Source of the DNA: CAWHNT01 sp963830775 | GTDB taxonomy: Bacteria; Pseudomonadota; Alphaproteobacteria; Geminicoccales; Geminicoccaceae | Reading direction: 5' to 3' | DNA length: 64,000 nucleotides | NCBI GenBank assembly: GCA_963830775.1 | Contig: CAWHNT010000001.1 | Coordinates: forward strand, 62,001 to 126,000 | Part shown: piece by piece, positions 44,376 to 53,646 of the stretch | Layout: each line of letters opens with the position of its first letter | Numbering within the stretch: the stretch's first letter is position 1 | Notes under the pieces: generated by a model | Told to the model about the DNA's origin: nothing | Seen by the model: the letters and a program-made list of their open reading frames with translations, nothing else | Database searches by the model: none | Position numbers and translations under genes: made by a program

Positions 44376-44412
44376 GCCAGCCTCCTGTCTGCCCGCGCCG
44401 AGCTGGAACGGC

Positions 44413-44922
44413 CTAGCGCTCGTCGAGCAACCTGTCGCTTGGCCCGCCGCATGTCGAGGTGCTGAGGGACGGCAGCCGCGGCCGCACCGGCGACGACTGG
44501 ATGATGGAGGTGTTGGTCATCGCATAAGGGATGATCTCGTCGATGAGTGCTTCCAGCTCGGCGACCGAGCGGACGTGCGCCTTGGCGACGAAGCAGTCCT
44601 CGCCGGTCACGCGGTCGCACTGCACGATGGCACTCAGCCCGAGCAGGACCTCGGCCACCTTGCCGAGCAGACCCGGCAACGGGCGGATGCGGATGTAGGC
44701 TGCGAGCGACAGGCCCAGCGCCGCCGGGTCGACCACCGCAGCGTAGCCCCGGATCACCCCGGCCTCCTCCAGCCTGCGCACGCGCTCGGCCACGCTGGGC
44801 GGCGACAGACCGACCGCGCGGGCAAGGTCGGCCATCGTGGCGCGGGCGTCCCGAGCCAGGAGGCGTACGAGCGCTACGTCGATGGCGTCGAGGGGACCGT
44901 TTTGGAATCGAAGGCGTTTCAC
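44413..44922 (-). CDS. Lrp/AsnC-family transcriptional regulator
   Basis: 169 residues from the GTG at 44922, with GAGGTCATATGCC upstream; a longer frame to 44991 has no family similarity in its extra part. Helix-turn-helix: DAIDVALVRLLARDARATMA, DLARAVGLSPPSVAERVRRL, then EEAGVIRGYAAVVDPAALGL. The RAM effector domain follows (CDRVTGEDCFVAKAHVRSVA). It is divergent from an EamA exporter gene 78 bases away. Lrp-type regulators commonly control neighbouring amino acid exporters, so that is the probable target. Confidence 0.9.
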   Translation of the reverse strand: MKRLRFQNGPLDAIDVALVRLLARDARATMADLARAVGLSPPSVAERVRRLEEAGVIRGYAAVVDPAALGLSLAAYIRIRPLPGLLGKVAEVLLGLSAIVQCDRVTGEDCFVAKAHVRSVAELEALIDEIIPYAMTNTSIIQSSPVRPRLPSLSTSTCGGPSDRLLDER

Positions 44923-45000
44923 GGCATATGACCTCGGATACGAAGAGACAATCAGCGTAGCGCCCTGCGGCCATTCTCGAAACCACGCCAATCCGCCTTC

Positions 45001-45933
45001 ATGCTCCGCAGCATGCCTATGCCAGCCCTATCCTTCACCCGCGCCGCGCAGGCCGTACCGCCCCATGCCTGGTTCGGGGTAAGCGCCGTCTTCCACTATC
45101 TGGGTCCGTCCTTCGCCGTGCTGCTCTTCCCGGCGGTGGGCGTGCTTGGGGTGGCGTGGCTGCGCATCGCCACGGCGGCGTTCGTCCTTGCACCCTGGAC
45201 CAGGCCGTGGCGGACCTTCGCCCGTGTGACACCCGGCGAGCGGGCCCTGCTGCTGGCGCTGGGCGCCTGCCTCGCCGTGATGAACACCGCGTTCTATCTG
45301 GCGCTGGACCGGTTGCCGATGGGCGTGGTTGCCGCGATCGAGTTCGTCGGCACGATCGGCGTCGCCCTCTTCGGCCTGCGGACCCGCCGCAACCTCGTGG
45401 CACTCGGCCTGGCGGTCGCGGGTGTGTTCATCCTCATCGAGCTGCGCTGGTCGAGCGATCCCTTGGGCCTGTTCTGGGCCTTCCTGAACGGTGCGTTGTT
45501 CGTGGGCTACATCCTGCTCGGCCACCGTATCGCCCGGGGCGGTGCCTCCGGCGGGGTCGAGCGGCTTGGGGCGGCGATGGCGGCTGCTTTCCTTTTCGTC
45601 ATGCCGATCGGCCTCGTCCAGGCGCTGCAAGCGGTGGTGCACGACCCGGCGCTGCTGCTGGCCGGGCTCGGGGTCGGCATCTGCTCGTCGGTGATCCCTT
45701 ATGTCTGCGACCAGCTCGCGATGTCGCGCCTGCCGCGAGCCAGCTTCGCCCTCCTCCTGGCGCTGCTCCCTGCCACGGCGGCCATCGTCGGTGCCGTGGT
45801 GCTGGCCCAGCTGCCGGGTGCCAAGGACGTGCTGGGCATCGCCCTCGTCATGGCGGGCGTCGCCGTGCACAGGCCCGCACCGCAGCCTGCGGAGGAGGAG
45901 GGCACTGCGGAGGCGGCAACCTCCGGCCCCTGA
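45001..45933 (+). CDS. EamA-family exporter, RhtA-like
   Basis: 310 residues with ten predicted spans. The sequence (SAVFHYLGPSFAVLLFPAVG, LDRLPMGVVAAIEFVGTIGV, SSVIPYVCDQLAMSRLPRAS) matches the RhtA threonine/homoserine exporter type: the conserved VGVLGVAWLRI segment and SVIPY before the eighth span. Divergent to an Lrp regulator, consistent with amino-acid-induced export. ATG at 45001; ATGs at 45013 and 45019 are possible alternatives. Confidence 0.88.
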   Translation: MLRSMPMPALSFTRAAQAVPPHAWFGVSAVFHYLGPSFAVLLFPAVGVLGVAWLRIATAAFVLAPWTRPWRTFARVTPGERALLLALGACLAVMNTAFYLALDRLPMGVVAAIEFVGTIGVALFGLRTRRNLVALGLAVAGVFILIELRWSSDPLGLFWAFLNGALFVGYILLGHRIARGGASGGVERLGAAMAAAFLFVMPIGLVQALQAVVHDPALLLAGLGVGICSSVIPYVCDQLAMSRLPRASFALLLALLPATAAIVGAVVLAQLPGAKDVLGIALVMAGVAVHRPAPQPAEEEGTAEAATSGP

Positions 45934-46006
45934 ACCTCCGCTGCGATCTCGACGCGGGCCGGCGCACGGGCTTAAGGTGCCTTGAGAAAGTTGGGGGGTA
46001 GGTGCG

Positions 46007-46948
46007 ATGCGGCCAGGAACTGGCTATCTCGTCGGCGTGGCGGTTCTGGCGCTGGCCGGCTCGGCAAACGCTGCCGAACCCAAGAGCTGCGAGGCGGTGC
46101 GTTTCTCGGATGTCGGCTGGACCGACATCACGGCCACGACCGCCCTCAGCTCGGTGATCCTGGAGGGGCTGGGCTACGAGCCCTCGGCCACCGTGCTGGC
46201 GGTGCCAGTGACCTACCAGAGCCTCAAGAACGGCGACATCGACGTCTTCCTCGGCAACTGGATGCCGACGATGGAGGCCGACATCAAACCCTACAAGGAG
46301 GACGGCAGCGTCGAGGTGGTGCGCGCCAACCTGGAAGGGGCCAAGTACACGCTGGCCGTGCCCAGCTACCTTGCCGAGGAGGGGCTCAAGGACTTCGCCG
46401 ACATCGCCAAGTTCAAGGACAAGCTGGACGGCAAGATCTACGGCATCGAGCCCGGCAACGACGGCAACCGCCTGATCCAGAAGATGATCGACGAGGGTGC
46501 CTTCGGCCTCAAGGGCTTCGAGGTGGTGGAGAGCTCCGAGCAGGGCATGCTGTCCCAGGTCGAGCGCTCCGGCCGCGACAAGGACCCGATCGTGTTCCTG
46601 GGCTGGGAGCCGCACCCGATGAACGCGCGCTTCCAGATGACCTACCTCACCGGCGGCGACGACTTCTTCGGCCCCAATTTCGGCGGCGCCACGGTCTACA
46701 CCAACGTGCGCAAGGGCTACCTCCAGGAGTGCCCGAACGTCGGCAAGCTGCTGCAGAACCTCGTCTTCGACCTCAAGCTCGAGAACGAGATCATGGCCGG
46801 CATCCTGGACGAGGGCGAGGATGCGGACGATGCGGCCGAGAAGTGGCTGAAGGCCAATCCCGACCGGCTCGACGCCTGGCTCGCCGGGGTCACCACCTTC
46901 GAGGGCGAGGACGGCAAGGCCGCCGTCCGGGAGGAGCTGGGGCTCTGA
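46007..46948 (+). CDS. choX: choline/betaine ABC substrate-binding protein
   Basis: 313 residues with a Sec signal (MRPGTGYLVGVAVLALAGSA, cleavage after NAA). OpuAC-type fold: VRFSDVGWTDITATTALSSV and LGNWMPTMEADIKPY, with the Trp/Tyr residues that form the aromatic cage for trimethylammonium, then FLGWEPHPMN. Length and the SDVGWTDI and GNWMPTM motifs match ChoX of rhizobial choline transporters more than ProX. It heads a three-gene operon with permease and ATPase. Confidence 0.9.
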   Translation: MRPGTGYLVGVAVLALAGSANAAEPKSCEAVRFSDVGWTDITATTALSSVILEGLGYEPSATVLAVPVTYQSLKNGDIDVFLGNWMPTMEADIKPYKEDGSVEVVRANLEGAKYTLAVPSYLAEEGLKDFADIAKFKDKLDGKIYGIEPGNDGNRLIQKMIDEGAFGLKGFEVVESSEQGMLSQVERSGRDKDPIVFLGWEPHPMNARFQMTYLTGGDDFFGPNFGGATVYTNVRKGYLQECPNVGKLLQNLVFDLKLENEIMAGILDEGEDADDAAEKWLKANPDRLDAWLAGVTTFEGEDGKAAVREELGL

Positions 46949-46951
46949 GCC

Positions 46952-47800
46952 ATGGAATGGCTCAGCGACCATAAGATCCCGATCGGCGACTGGATCAAGG
47001 CGCTGGTCGACCTGCTTAACCGGCACGCGCAAGGGTTCTTCGACCTCATCGCCCTTATCCTCGGCACGGCGGTCGACAGCCTGACCGACCTGCTCCAGGC
47101 GTTGCCGGCGATCGTCGTCATCCTGGCCATCGCCGCCCTCGCCTACGCCCTGCACCGCTCCTGGAAGCTGTCCCTGGGCGTCGTGCTGGCGCTCCTGCTG
47201 ATCGTGAACCTCGGCTACTGGAAGGAAACGATCGAGACCCTGAGCCTGGTGCTCTGGGCCACGACGATCTCGATGCTGGTGGGGGTGCCGATCGGCATCG
47301 CGGCAGCGCACCGGCCGCGGCTCTATGCCGTGATCCACCCGCTGCTCGACCTGATGCAGACCATCCCCACCTTCGTCTACCTGATCCCGACCCTGATCCT
47401 GTTCGGGCTCGGCGTGGTGCCGGGGCTGATCTCCACCATCGTCTTCGCCATCCCGGCCCCGATCCGCCTCACGCACCTGGGCGTCTCAGGCGTGCCGAAG
47501 CCGCTGCTCGAAGCCGGCGAGGCGTTCGGCGCCAGCCGCAGCCAGCTCCTGTTCAAGGTCGAGCTGCCCTATGCCATGCCCACGATCATGGCCGGCCTCA
47601 CCCAGTGCATCATGCTCTCGCTCTCGATGGTGGTGATCGCGGCGCTGGTCGGCGCTGACGGTCTGGGCAAGCCCGTGGTCCGGGCGCTCAACACGGTGAA
47701 CGTGGCCCGCGGCTTCGAGGCCGGGCTCGCCATCGTCATCCTGGCCATCATGCTGGACCGCCTCTGCCGCCGCCCCACCCTCGGCCGCGGCCGGCACTGA
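46952..47800 (+). CDS. choW: choline ABC transporter permease
   Basis: 282 residues. The N-terminal IPIGDWIKALVDLLNRHAQG is typical of ProW/ChoW before the first span; six to seven spans follow. EAA loop EAGEAFGASRSQLLFKVELP, then QCIMLSLSMVVIAALVGADG, where choline/betaine permeases have the conserved MVVIAALVGADGLG. Starts three bases after choX. The channel half of the choline importer, probably a homodimer. Confidence 0.92.
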   Translation: MEWLSDHKIPIGDWIKALVDLLNRHAQGFFDLIALILGTAVDSLTDLLQALPAIVVILAIAALAYALHRSWKLSLGVVLALLLIVNLGYWKETIETLSLVLWATTISMLVGVPIGIAAAHRPRLYAVIHPLLDLMQTIPTFVYLIPTLILFGLGVVPGLISTIVFAIPAPIRLTHLGVSGVPKPLLEAGEAFGASRSQLLFKVELPYAMPTIMAGLTQCIMLSLSMVVIAALVGADGLGKPVVRALNTVNVARGFEAGLAIVILAIMLDRLCRRPTLGRGRH

Positions 47801-47801
47801 C

Positions 47802-48983
47802 ATGCCGGCCGTTGCCTTCGAGCAGGTCGACATCGTCTTCGGCGCCAACCCGCAAGCCGCCCTCCCGCTCCTGGATGCCGGCAAGTCGCGCGACGAGATC
47901 CTGGCCGAGACCGGTCAGGTGCTGGGCGTGGCGGGCGCCAGCCTCACTATCGAGACGGGCGAGATCTGCGTCCTGATGGGCCTCTCCGGCTCCGGCAAGT
48001 CGACGCTGCTGCGCGCCGTGAACCGGCTCAACCACCCGGTCCGCGGGGCGGTGCTGATCGAGGACGAGGGCCGCCAGATCGACATCGCCAGCTGTGACGC
48101 CAAGACCCTGCGCCGCCTGCGCATGCGCCGGATCGCCATGGTCTTCCAGCAGTTCGCCCTCCTGCCTTGGCGAACGGTCGCCGAGAACGTGGCCTTCGGC
48201 CTCGAGCTGCGCGGCGTGCCCACAGCGGAGCGGCAGCGGATCGTGCAGGAGAAGCTGGAGCTCGTGCATCTGGAGGCCTGGGCACAAAAGCATGCGCACG
48301 AGCTCTCGGGCGGCATGCAGCAGCGGGTGGGCCTCGCCCGTGCCTTTGCCACCGACGCCGACATCCTGCTCATGGACGAGCCGTTCTCGGCCCTCGACCC
48401 CCTGATCCGCGACCGGCTCCAGGACGAGCTGCTGGAGCTGCAGGGCCGGCTGCACAAGACCATCGTGTTCGTCAGCCATGACCTCGACGAGGCCCTGAAG
48501 CTGGGCTCGCACATCGCGATCATGGAGGGCGGGCGGATCATCCAGGTCGGCACGCCCGAGACCATCGTGACCCGGCCCGCCAACGAGTATGTCCGCAGCT
48601 TCGTCGCCAACGTGAACCCGCTCAACGTGCTGCGCCTCGGCAGCCTGATGTGCCCGTGCGACCGGCTGGAGGCCGAGGATGGCTGGCTCTGGCTCGACCG
48701 GCGGATCAGCCTGCGGGTCCAGCTCGACGGCGACGGCCGGCCCCTGCGGCTCACTTGTGCCGATCGCGATCTCGGGCTGATCGATGGCATCGACGGGCTG
48801 GCCGACCTCGGCGCCACCTCCGAGAACCTCGTCCGTGCCGCTCCGGGCGCTCCGATCCGCCTCGCGATCGAGGGCATCCGCCGCAGCGGCTGGCCCGTGG
48901 CAGTGGCCGAGCCGGACGGCCGCCTGCTGGGTGTGGTCCGGATCGACGAGATCCTGGACGCCTTGCGACGTCGGCCGCGCTGA
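47802..48983 (+). CDS. choV: choline ABC transporter ATP-binding protein with CBS tail
   Basis: 393 residues. Walker A GLSGSGKS (60-67), Q-loop VFQQFALLPWRTVAENVAFG, signature LSGGMQQR, Walker B ILLMDEPFSALDP, and H-loop FVSHDLDEALKLG. The C-terminal 110 residues form a CBS-like pair (LRLTCADRDLGLIDG and LLGVVRIDEILDALR), which in ProV-type ATPases senses osmolarity. The N-terminal FGANPQAALPLLDAGKSRDE with DAGKSR is typical of ChoV. Starts one base after choW; last gene of the operon. Confidence 0.92.
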   Translation: MPAVAFEQVDIVFGANPQAALPLLDAGKSRDEILAETGQVLGVAGASLTIETGEICVLMGLSGSGKSTLLRAVNRLNHPVRGAVLIEDEGRQIDIASCDAKTLRRLRMRRIAMVFQQFALLPWRTVAENVAFGLELRGVPTAERQRIVQEKLELVHLEAWAQKHAHELSGGMQQRVGLARAFATDADILLMDEPFSALDPLIRDRLQDELLELQGRLHKTIVFVSHDLDEALKLGSHIAIMEGGRIIQVGTPETIVTRPANEYVRSFVANVNPLNVLRLGSLMCPCDRLEAEDGWLWLDRRISLRVQLDGDGRPLRLTCADRDLGLIDGIDGLADLGATSENLVRAAPGAPIRLAIEGIRRSGWPVAVAEPDGRLLGVVRIDEILDALRRRPR

Positions 48984-49194
48984 TTTCCTGTTGCCGGACA
49001 GGGCCTTAGGGCCCGCCGCTCAAGCGTTGAAGTAACGTTTAAGTTGAATCCAGGCTTTTCTCTGTCTTCAGCCCGGCTCTGGAGCTGGTGCGAAAAACTA
49101 TTGAAAATGCCCGATTAAGCTGCCTAGACTATGTTCAACCTGAACGCGAACACGCGCCCGCAACAAGGGCGTCAGTGGCAAGGGCAGCAGTGCA

Positions 49195-51114
49195 ATGGTG
49201 AGCGGAACGTTGTCGCCGCGCGTGGACTCGCGCGCGGAGATTGCGGTGGCGGGCGCCGGCGCGGCTGCGGGCCAGGCCGACAACACGCGAGCATCACGCC
49301 GGCTCGGCAGCCGGGTGCTCTCCAGCACCCTGCCGGCAACCTTCATCGGGCTGCTCTTGGTTCATGCCTTTCGCCCGGGTGGGGCCTACGCCGCGGAGCA
49401 GGACGGGGGGCGGGAGGCACCCAATCCCCCCGACGGCCAAGCAGGGGAGGCCGGCGCGGCGATCCCGGGTGGGGCGCTGCCGTCGCTCCTCGGCACCGAT
49501 CATGCGGCGGCAGCGCCCGGCTCCATCCTGGTGGTGGGCTCCCTGATTGATCCCGCGGCCCTGAGCCGTCTCTCGGGCACGGCTCATTTCGGCGAGACAT
49601 CCCTGCACTCCACACTCCTGTCGACATCGGGCCAGGCCCTTCCCTCGACGGGGGCGGCCCCGGTCGAGGTGGTGCCGGCCGACGTCAGCCTGGACGTCGC
49701 GGCCCTTCCAACGGAGGTGCCGATCCTGCCTGCGGATGAGGAGGGGACCGACGACTCCGACCCGGACGAGGATCTGGGCCCGATCGGCAGCAACACGGAC
49801 GGCACCGACGCCAATGACGTGCTGCACGGCACCGATGGCAACGACGTGCTCCGAGGCCTGGCCGGCGACGACCAGCTCGACGGCGGTGCCGGTGACGACC
49901 GGCTTGAGGGCGGGGACGGCAACGACACGCTCCTGGGCGCCGCGGGCAATGACGAACTCGACGGGGGCAAGGGGATCGACCGCCTCGACGGCGGCGAGGG
50001 CGACGACAGGCTCCTCGGCGGCGACGATGACGATACCCTGATCGGCTGGACCGGGAACGACCGTTTGGATGGTGGCAAGGGCGCCGACACGATGCAGGGT
50101 GGGCAGGGCGACGACACCTATGTCCTGGATTCACGCTTCGACCTCGCGGTCGAGGCCGCCGACGGCTCCGGCAGCGGCAACGACACGGTGGTGATCGCCG
50201 ACCGGTTCGCCGACGGGCTGCGCGAGCAGATCCCCGACCGCTCGCCGGACGGCAGCGCCACCTTCGTCGTCGGCGAGCTCGACCGGGTGGACATCCCGGA
50301 GGGGCTCTCCCGCTACGGCCACCAGCTCGATCTCGGGATCGAGAACATCCGCCTCGAGGGCGACGCCGACCACGACGTGGTGGCCGACGGCCGCGCCAGC
50401 ACGATCGAAGGCAACGACGGCGACAACCTGCTCTATGCCGGCGGCGGCGACGACTGGGTCGGTGGCGGTGGCGGCGACGACCTGCTCGCGGGCGAGGCCG
50501 GCAACGACCACCTTGCCGGTGGCGTCGGGGACGACTGGCTCTATGGTGGCGAGGGTGACGACTGGCTGGACGGCGGTGAGGGCGACGACCTGCTTTATGG
50601 CGGTGGCGGCGACGACACCTTCCTGCTGGGCCTGGCCGAGAGCAACGACCGCATCTTCGACCATGAGGGCAACAACGTGCTCCGACTAGACGCTGGCGAC
50701 CCGAACGCGGTGGGCGCCACGCTCGACGGACAGGACCTCGTCGTCACCTACAATGGCGAGCGCGTCGCCACGATCGACAGCTGGGTCACCGACCGCTCAA
50801 GCTTCGACGCGATCGAGCTCACCGATGGCCCCCGCTCCCTGGAAAGCCTGCTCTCCGACACCGACAGCCAGCAATCTTCGGCCCAACTCCGCGACTGGCT
50901 GGCCGACTTCCTGGCCGAGGGCGTGCCGGAGCAGACGGGAAAGGCGGCTGCCACGAGCACGGACGCTGGAAGCACCGATCAGGGCTTCGCCACCACTGCC
51001 GCTGCCTCCACGGGCGAATGGATCGCAGGCCCCCTCGACCACGGCTTCACGGCCGAACCCGTGGACCCGGCCGAGAACGGCCAGCAGGAGCAGCACCACA
51101 AGCAGGACGCGTAG
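49195..51114 (+). CDS. RTX/hemolysin-type calcium-binding repeat protein
   Basis: 639 residues. Two blocks of GGxGxDxL nonapeptides bind calcium in a parallel beta-roll: about residues 200-300 (LDGGAGDDRLEGGDGNDTLL) and 405-475 (LAGGVGDDWLYGGEGDDWLD). No enzyme domain is evident. Oddly, residues about 40-65 form a hydrophobic signal-like segment (SSTLPATFIGLLLVHAFRPG, then AYAAEQ), whereas type I-secreted RTX proteins normally lack one. The C-terminus is Gln/His-rich. Start ATG at 49195 is the first in frame; an internal start near the hydrophobic segment is possible. No type I secretion genes adjacent. Confidence 0.8.
   Translation: MVSGTLSPRVDSRAEIAVAGAGAAAGQADNTRASRRLGSRVLSSTLPATFIGLLLVHAFRPGGAYAAEQDGGREAPNPPDGQAGEAGAAIPGGALPSLLGTDHAAAAPGSILVVGSLIDPAALSRLSGTAHFGETSLHSTLLSTSGQALPSTGAAPVEVVPADVSLDVAALPTEVPILPADEEGTDDSDPDEDLGPIGSNTDGTDANDVLHGTDGNDVLRGLAGDDQLDGGAGDDRLEGGDGNDTLLGAAGNDELDGGKGIDRLDGGEGDDRLLGGDDDDTLIGWTGNDRLDGGKGADTMQGGQGDDTYVLDSRFDLAVEAADGSGSGNDTVVIADRFADGLREQIPDRSPDGSATFVVGELDRVDIPEGLSRYGHQLDLGIENIRLEGDADHDVVADGRASTIEGNDGDNLLYAGGGDDWVGGGGGDDLLAGEAGNDHLAGGVGDDWLYGGEGDDWLDGGEGDDLLYGGGGDDTFLLGLAESNDRIFDHEGNNVLRLDAGDPNAVGATLDGQDLVVTYNGERVATIDSWVTDRSSFDAIELTDGPRSLESLLSDTDSQQSSAQLRDWLADFLAEGVPEQTGKAAATSTDAGSTDQGFATTAAASTGEWIAGPLDHGFTAEPVDPAENGQQEQHHKQDA
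49795..50620 (+). repeat. tandem RTX nonapeptide coding repeats
   Basis: Imperfect 27-base units encoding GGxGNDxLx or GGxGDDxLx, in two runs separated by a spacer of about 270 bases (50110-50400) that encodes GIENIRLEGDADHDVVADGR. The repeats are strongly Asp/Gly biased. Confidence 0.8.
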
Positions 51115-51123
51115 GCGCGTCCG

Positions 51124-52641
51124 TCAGCCGAAGAGCCCGGTCCCCTTGAGCGCCGGGTAGAGCAGCCGGTACTGCGCGTGCAGCTCGCGATAGGATGGGA
51201 CCAGCGCTTCGTCGGGCGCCATCCTCTCCCCCACCGGCGGCACGATCCGCCGGGTCGCCGCGTCGAGATCCGGATCGAGGCCGGCCGCCACCCTTGCCAG
51301 GATCGCCGCCCCCAGCGCCGGCCCCTCCTCCGCCCCGACCGCCGTCGTCAGCTCGACCCGGAGCTGGCTCGCGAGCATCCGCCGCCAGGCCGGGTTGCGC
51401 GCACCGCCACCGACCAGGGCCAGGCTGGCGGGCTCCAGCCCGACGGCGCGCATCCGCTCCAGGCAGTCCGCCAGCGCGTAGCCGACGCCCTCCAGCACGG
51501 CCCGGAGCAGATGCCGCCGCTCGTGCGCGAGGCTGAGGCCCACCCAGGCACCGCGGGCCTGCGGGTCCATGTGCGGCGAGCGCTCGCCGGCGAGATAGGG
51601 CAGGAAGAGCACGCCGTCGCCGCCCGGCGGCAGCGCCAGCGCCTGCTCGAGCAGCACCGCGAACGGGTCCTGCCCCACCCGGCGCAGCACCTCGGCGTCG
51701 GTGCCGGCCACCCGGTCCATGGCCCAGCGCACGGCCCCGCCGGCCGAGAGGGTGACCCCCATCAGATGCCAGCCGCCGGTGGCGTCGCAGAAGGCGTTGA
51801 GGGCACCTTGCGGGTCATGGACAGGGTGGTCGCTGCGCAGGAAGATCGTGCCCGAGGTGCCGAGCGAGATGGCGCCGGTGCCGTGCTCGATGATGCCGGC
51901 ACCCACCGCGGCACAGGCATTGTCGCCGCCACCGGCCGCCACGGGCGTGCCCTCGGGCAGGCCGGTCAGCGCCGCGGCCTCGGCCGTGACCCGGCCCGTG
52001 ATCTCGCTGCCTTCGAAGATCTCGGGCAGGAGCGCTTCCGGAATCTCCAGCGCGGTCAGGATCTCGTCGCTGTAGCGCCGGCCGGCGAGGTCGACGAGGA
52101 GGGTGCCGGAAGCATCCGCGGTATCGGTCGCGGTCGCGCCCGTAAGCCTGAGCCGGATCAGGTCCTTGGGCAGGAGGACCGAGGCCAGCCGCGCATGGTG
52201 GTCGGGCTCGTGCGTCCGGAGCCACAGGATCTTGGGCGCCTGGAACCCGGTGCTGGCAAGGTTGCCGGTGATGGCGACCAGCCGCTCCCGCCCCAGCCGG
52301 CGCTCGATCTCCAGGCACTCGGCGTGGGTGCGGCCGTCGTTCCATAAGAGGGCGGGCCGCAGCACCCGGCCCTCGCGGTCGAGGAAGACGGAGCCGTGCA
52401 TCTGGCCCGAGAGGCTGAGGCCCAGGATCTCGACATCGGGTGTGGCGCATAGCTTGCGCAGCACCTCCACGCTGGCCTTCCACCAGTCGTCGGGGCGCTG
52501 CTCGGTCCAGCCCGGGCGCGGGGTCAAAAGGGGGTACTCCGCACTGGCGCGGGCGAGGACACGGCCGTCCTCGGCCAGGAGCACGCCCTTGGTGGCGCTG
52601 GTGCCGACATCGATCCCGATCGTGGCTCCGGTGCGCGCCAT
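51124..52641 (-). CDS. xylB: xylulokinase (FGGY family)
   Basis: 505 residues, normal length. The FGGY kinase fold is clear: GIDVGTSATKGVLLAEDGRV at the N-terminus (phosphate-1), LSGQMHGSVFLDREG, LLWNDGRTHAEC and VAAGGGDNACAAVGAGIIEH (phosphate-2). LVGGGARNPAWRRMLASQL near the C-terminus is the adenosine motif. LSGQMHGS with Met-His is typical of xylulokinases, which phosphorylate D-xylulose to xylulose-5-phosphate. Convergent with the RTX gene and divergent from hisG. No xylose isomerase in the window. Confidence 0.92.
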   Translation of the reverse strand: MARTGATIGIDVGTSATKGVLLAEDGRVLARASAEYPLLTPRPGWTEQRPDDWWKASVEVLRKLCATPDVEILGLSLSGQMHGSVFLDREGRVLRPALLWNDGRTHAECLEIERRLGRERLVAITGNLASTGFQAPKILWLRTHEPDHHARLASVLLPKDLIRLRLTGATATDTADASGTLLVDLAGRRYSDEILTALEIPEALLPEIFEGSEITGRVTAEAAALTGLPEGTPVAAGGGDNACAAVGAGIIEHGTGAISLGTSGTIFLRSDHPVHDPQGALNAFCDATGGWHLMGVTLSAGGAVRWAMDRVAGTDAEVLRRVGQDPFAVLLEQALALPPGGDGVLFLPYLAGERSPHMDPQARGAWVGLSLAHERRHLLRAVLEGVGYALADCLERMRAVGLEPASLALVGGGARNPAWRRMLASQLRVELTTAVGAEEGPALGAAILARVAAGLDPDLDAATRRIVPPVGERMAPDEALVPSYRELHAQYRLLYPALKGTGLFG

Positions 52642-52758
52642 CAGCCCTGTCCCCCGGCCGCGCCCGTGCCCGCGGCTTTACCCCTCCGGTGCCGACCTCT
52701 ATATCCGGGCTCCGCGCCGGGCGGCCAGAGTGCTGCCGGCACCCTGCAACGCGACCTT

Positions 52759-53646
52759 ATGCCAGTGCCGATCGAAGCTCCCAGCCGCAACGGAATGGTG
52801 CATCTGGCCCTGCCCAAGGGCCGGATGGAAGAGGGCGTGCGCCAGGTTCTGGGCGACGCCGGCATCAAGCTCACCTTCGACCGCCGAGGCTACCGCCCTT
52901 CCCTCTCCCTCGAAGGCTTCGAGACCAAGATCCTGAAGCCTCAGAACATCGTCGAGATGTTGCATGGCGGCTCGCGCGACCTGGGCTTCGCCGGGGCCGA
53001 CTGGGTCGCCGAGAAGGGTGTGGAGCTGGTCGAGCTCCTGGACACCGGCCTCGACCCGGTCCGGATCGTGGCCGCAGGCGCGCCCGATTTCCTGGTGGCC
53101 GGTCGCCCCCGTCCCGGCCGTTTCCTGGTCGCCACCGAGTACGAGCGGCTGACGAACGAGTGGCTCGTGGCCCGCGGCTATGACGGCCGGGTGGTGCGCT
53201 CCTACGGTGCCACCGAGGTCTTCCCGCCCGAGGACGCCGACTGCGTGGTCGACAACACCGCCACCGGCGCCACGCTGAAGGCCAACGGGCTCATGATCTT
53301 CGACGAGGTCATGCGCTCCTCTACACGCCTCTATGCCCACCCGAGCTCGCTCGAGCAGCCGGAGAAGCGGGCCAGGATCGAGCATTTCGTGCTGCTGGCA
53401 CGCTCCGTCCTCGATGCCAGGAAGCGGGTGATGATCGAGGTCAACGTACCGACGGAGCGGCTGGAGCAGGTCGTGGCCGTGCTCCCTTGCATGCGCGAGC
53501 CTACCATCGCACCCCTGCACCACGAGGCCGGCTTCGCCGTGAAGGCCGCCGTCCCGCGCGAGGGGCTGCCGGCGCTCATCCGGGCGGTGAAGGAGTGCGG
53601 CGGCACCGACATCGTGGTGTTCGAGATCGCGCAGATCGTGCCGTGA
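52759..53646 (+). CDS. hisG: ATP phosphoribosyltransferase, long form
   Basis: First step of histidine synthesis. 295 residues from ATG at 52759: catalytic domains I-II (LALPKGRMEEGVRQVLGDAG, DLGFAGADWVAEKG, DCVVDNTATGATLKANGL) and a C-terminal ferredoxin-like regulatory domain (from about 220: KRVMIEVNVPTERLEQVVAV). This is the long HisG that binds histidine itself and needs no HisZ; most alphaproteobacteria have the short form plus HisZ. Start of the his operon; the promoter shares a 117-base gap with the divergent xylB. Confidence 0.93.
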   Translation: MPVPIEAPSRNGMVHLALPKGRMEEGVRQVLGDAGIKLTFDRRGYRPSLSLEGFETKILKPQNIVEMLHGGSRDLGFAGADWVAEKGVELVELLDTGLDPVRIVAAGAPDFLVAGRPRPGRFLVATEYERLTNEWLVARGYDGRVVRSYGATEVFPPEDADCVVDNTATGATLKANGLMIFDEVMRSSTRLYAHPSSLEQPEKRARIEHFVLLARSVLDARKRVMIEVNVPTERLEQVVAVLPCMREPTIAPLHHEAGFAVKAAVPREGLPALIRAVKECGGTDIVVFEIAQIVP

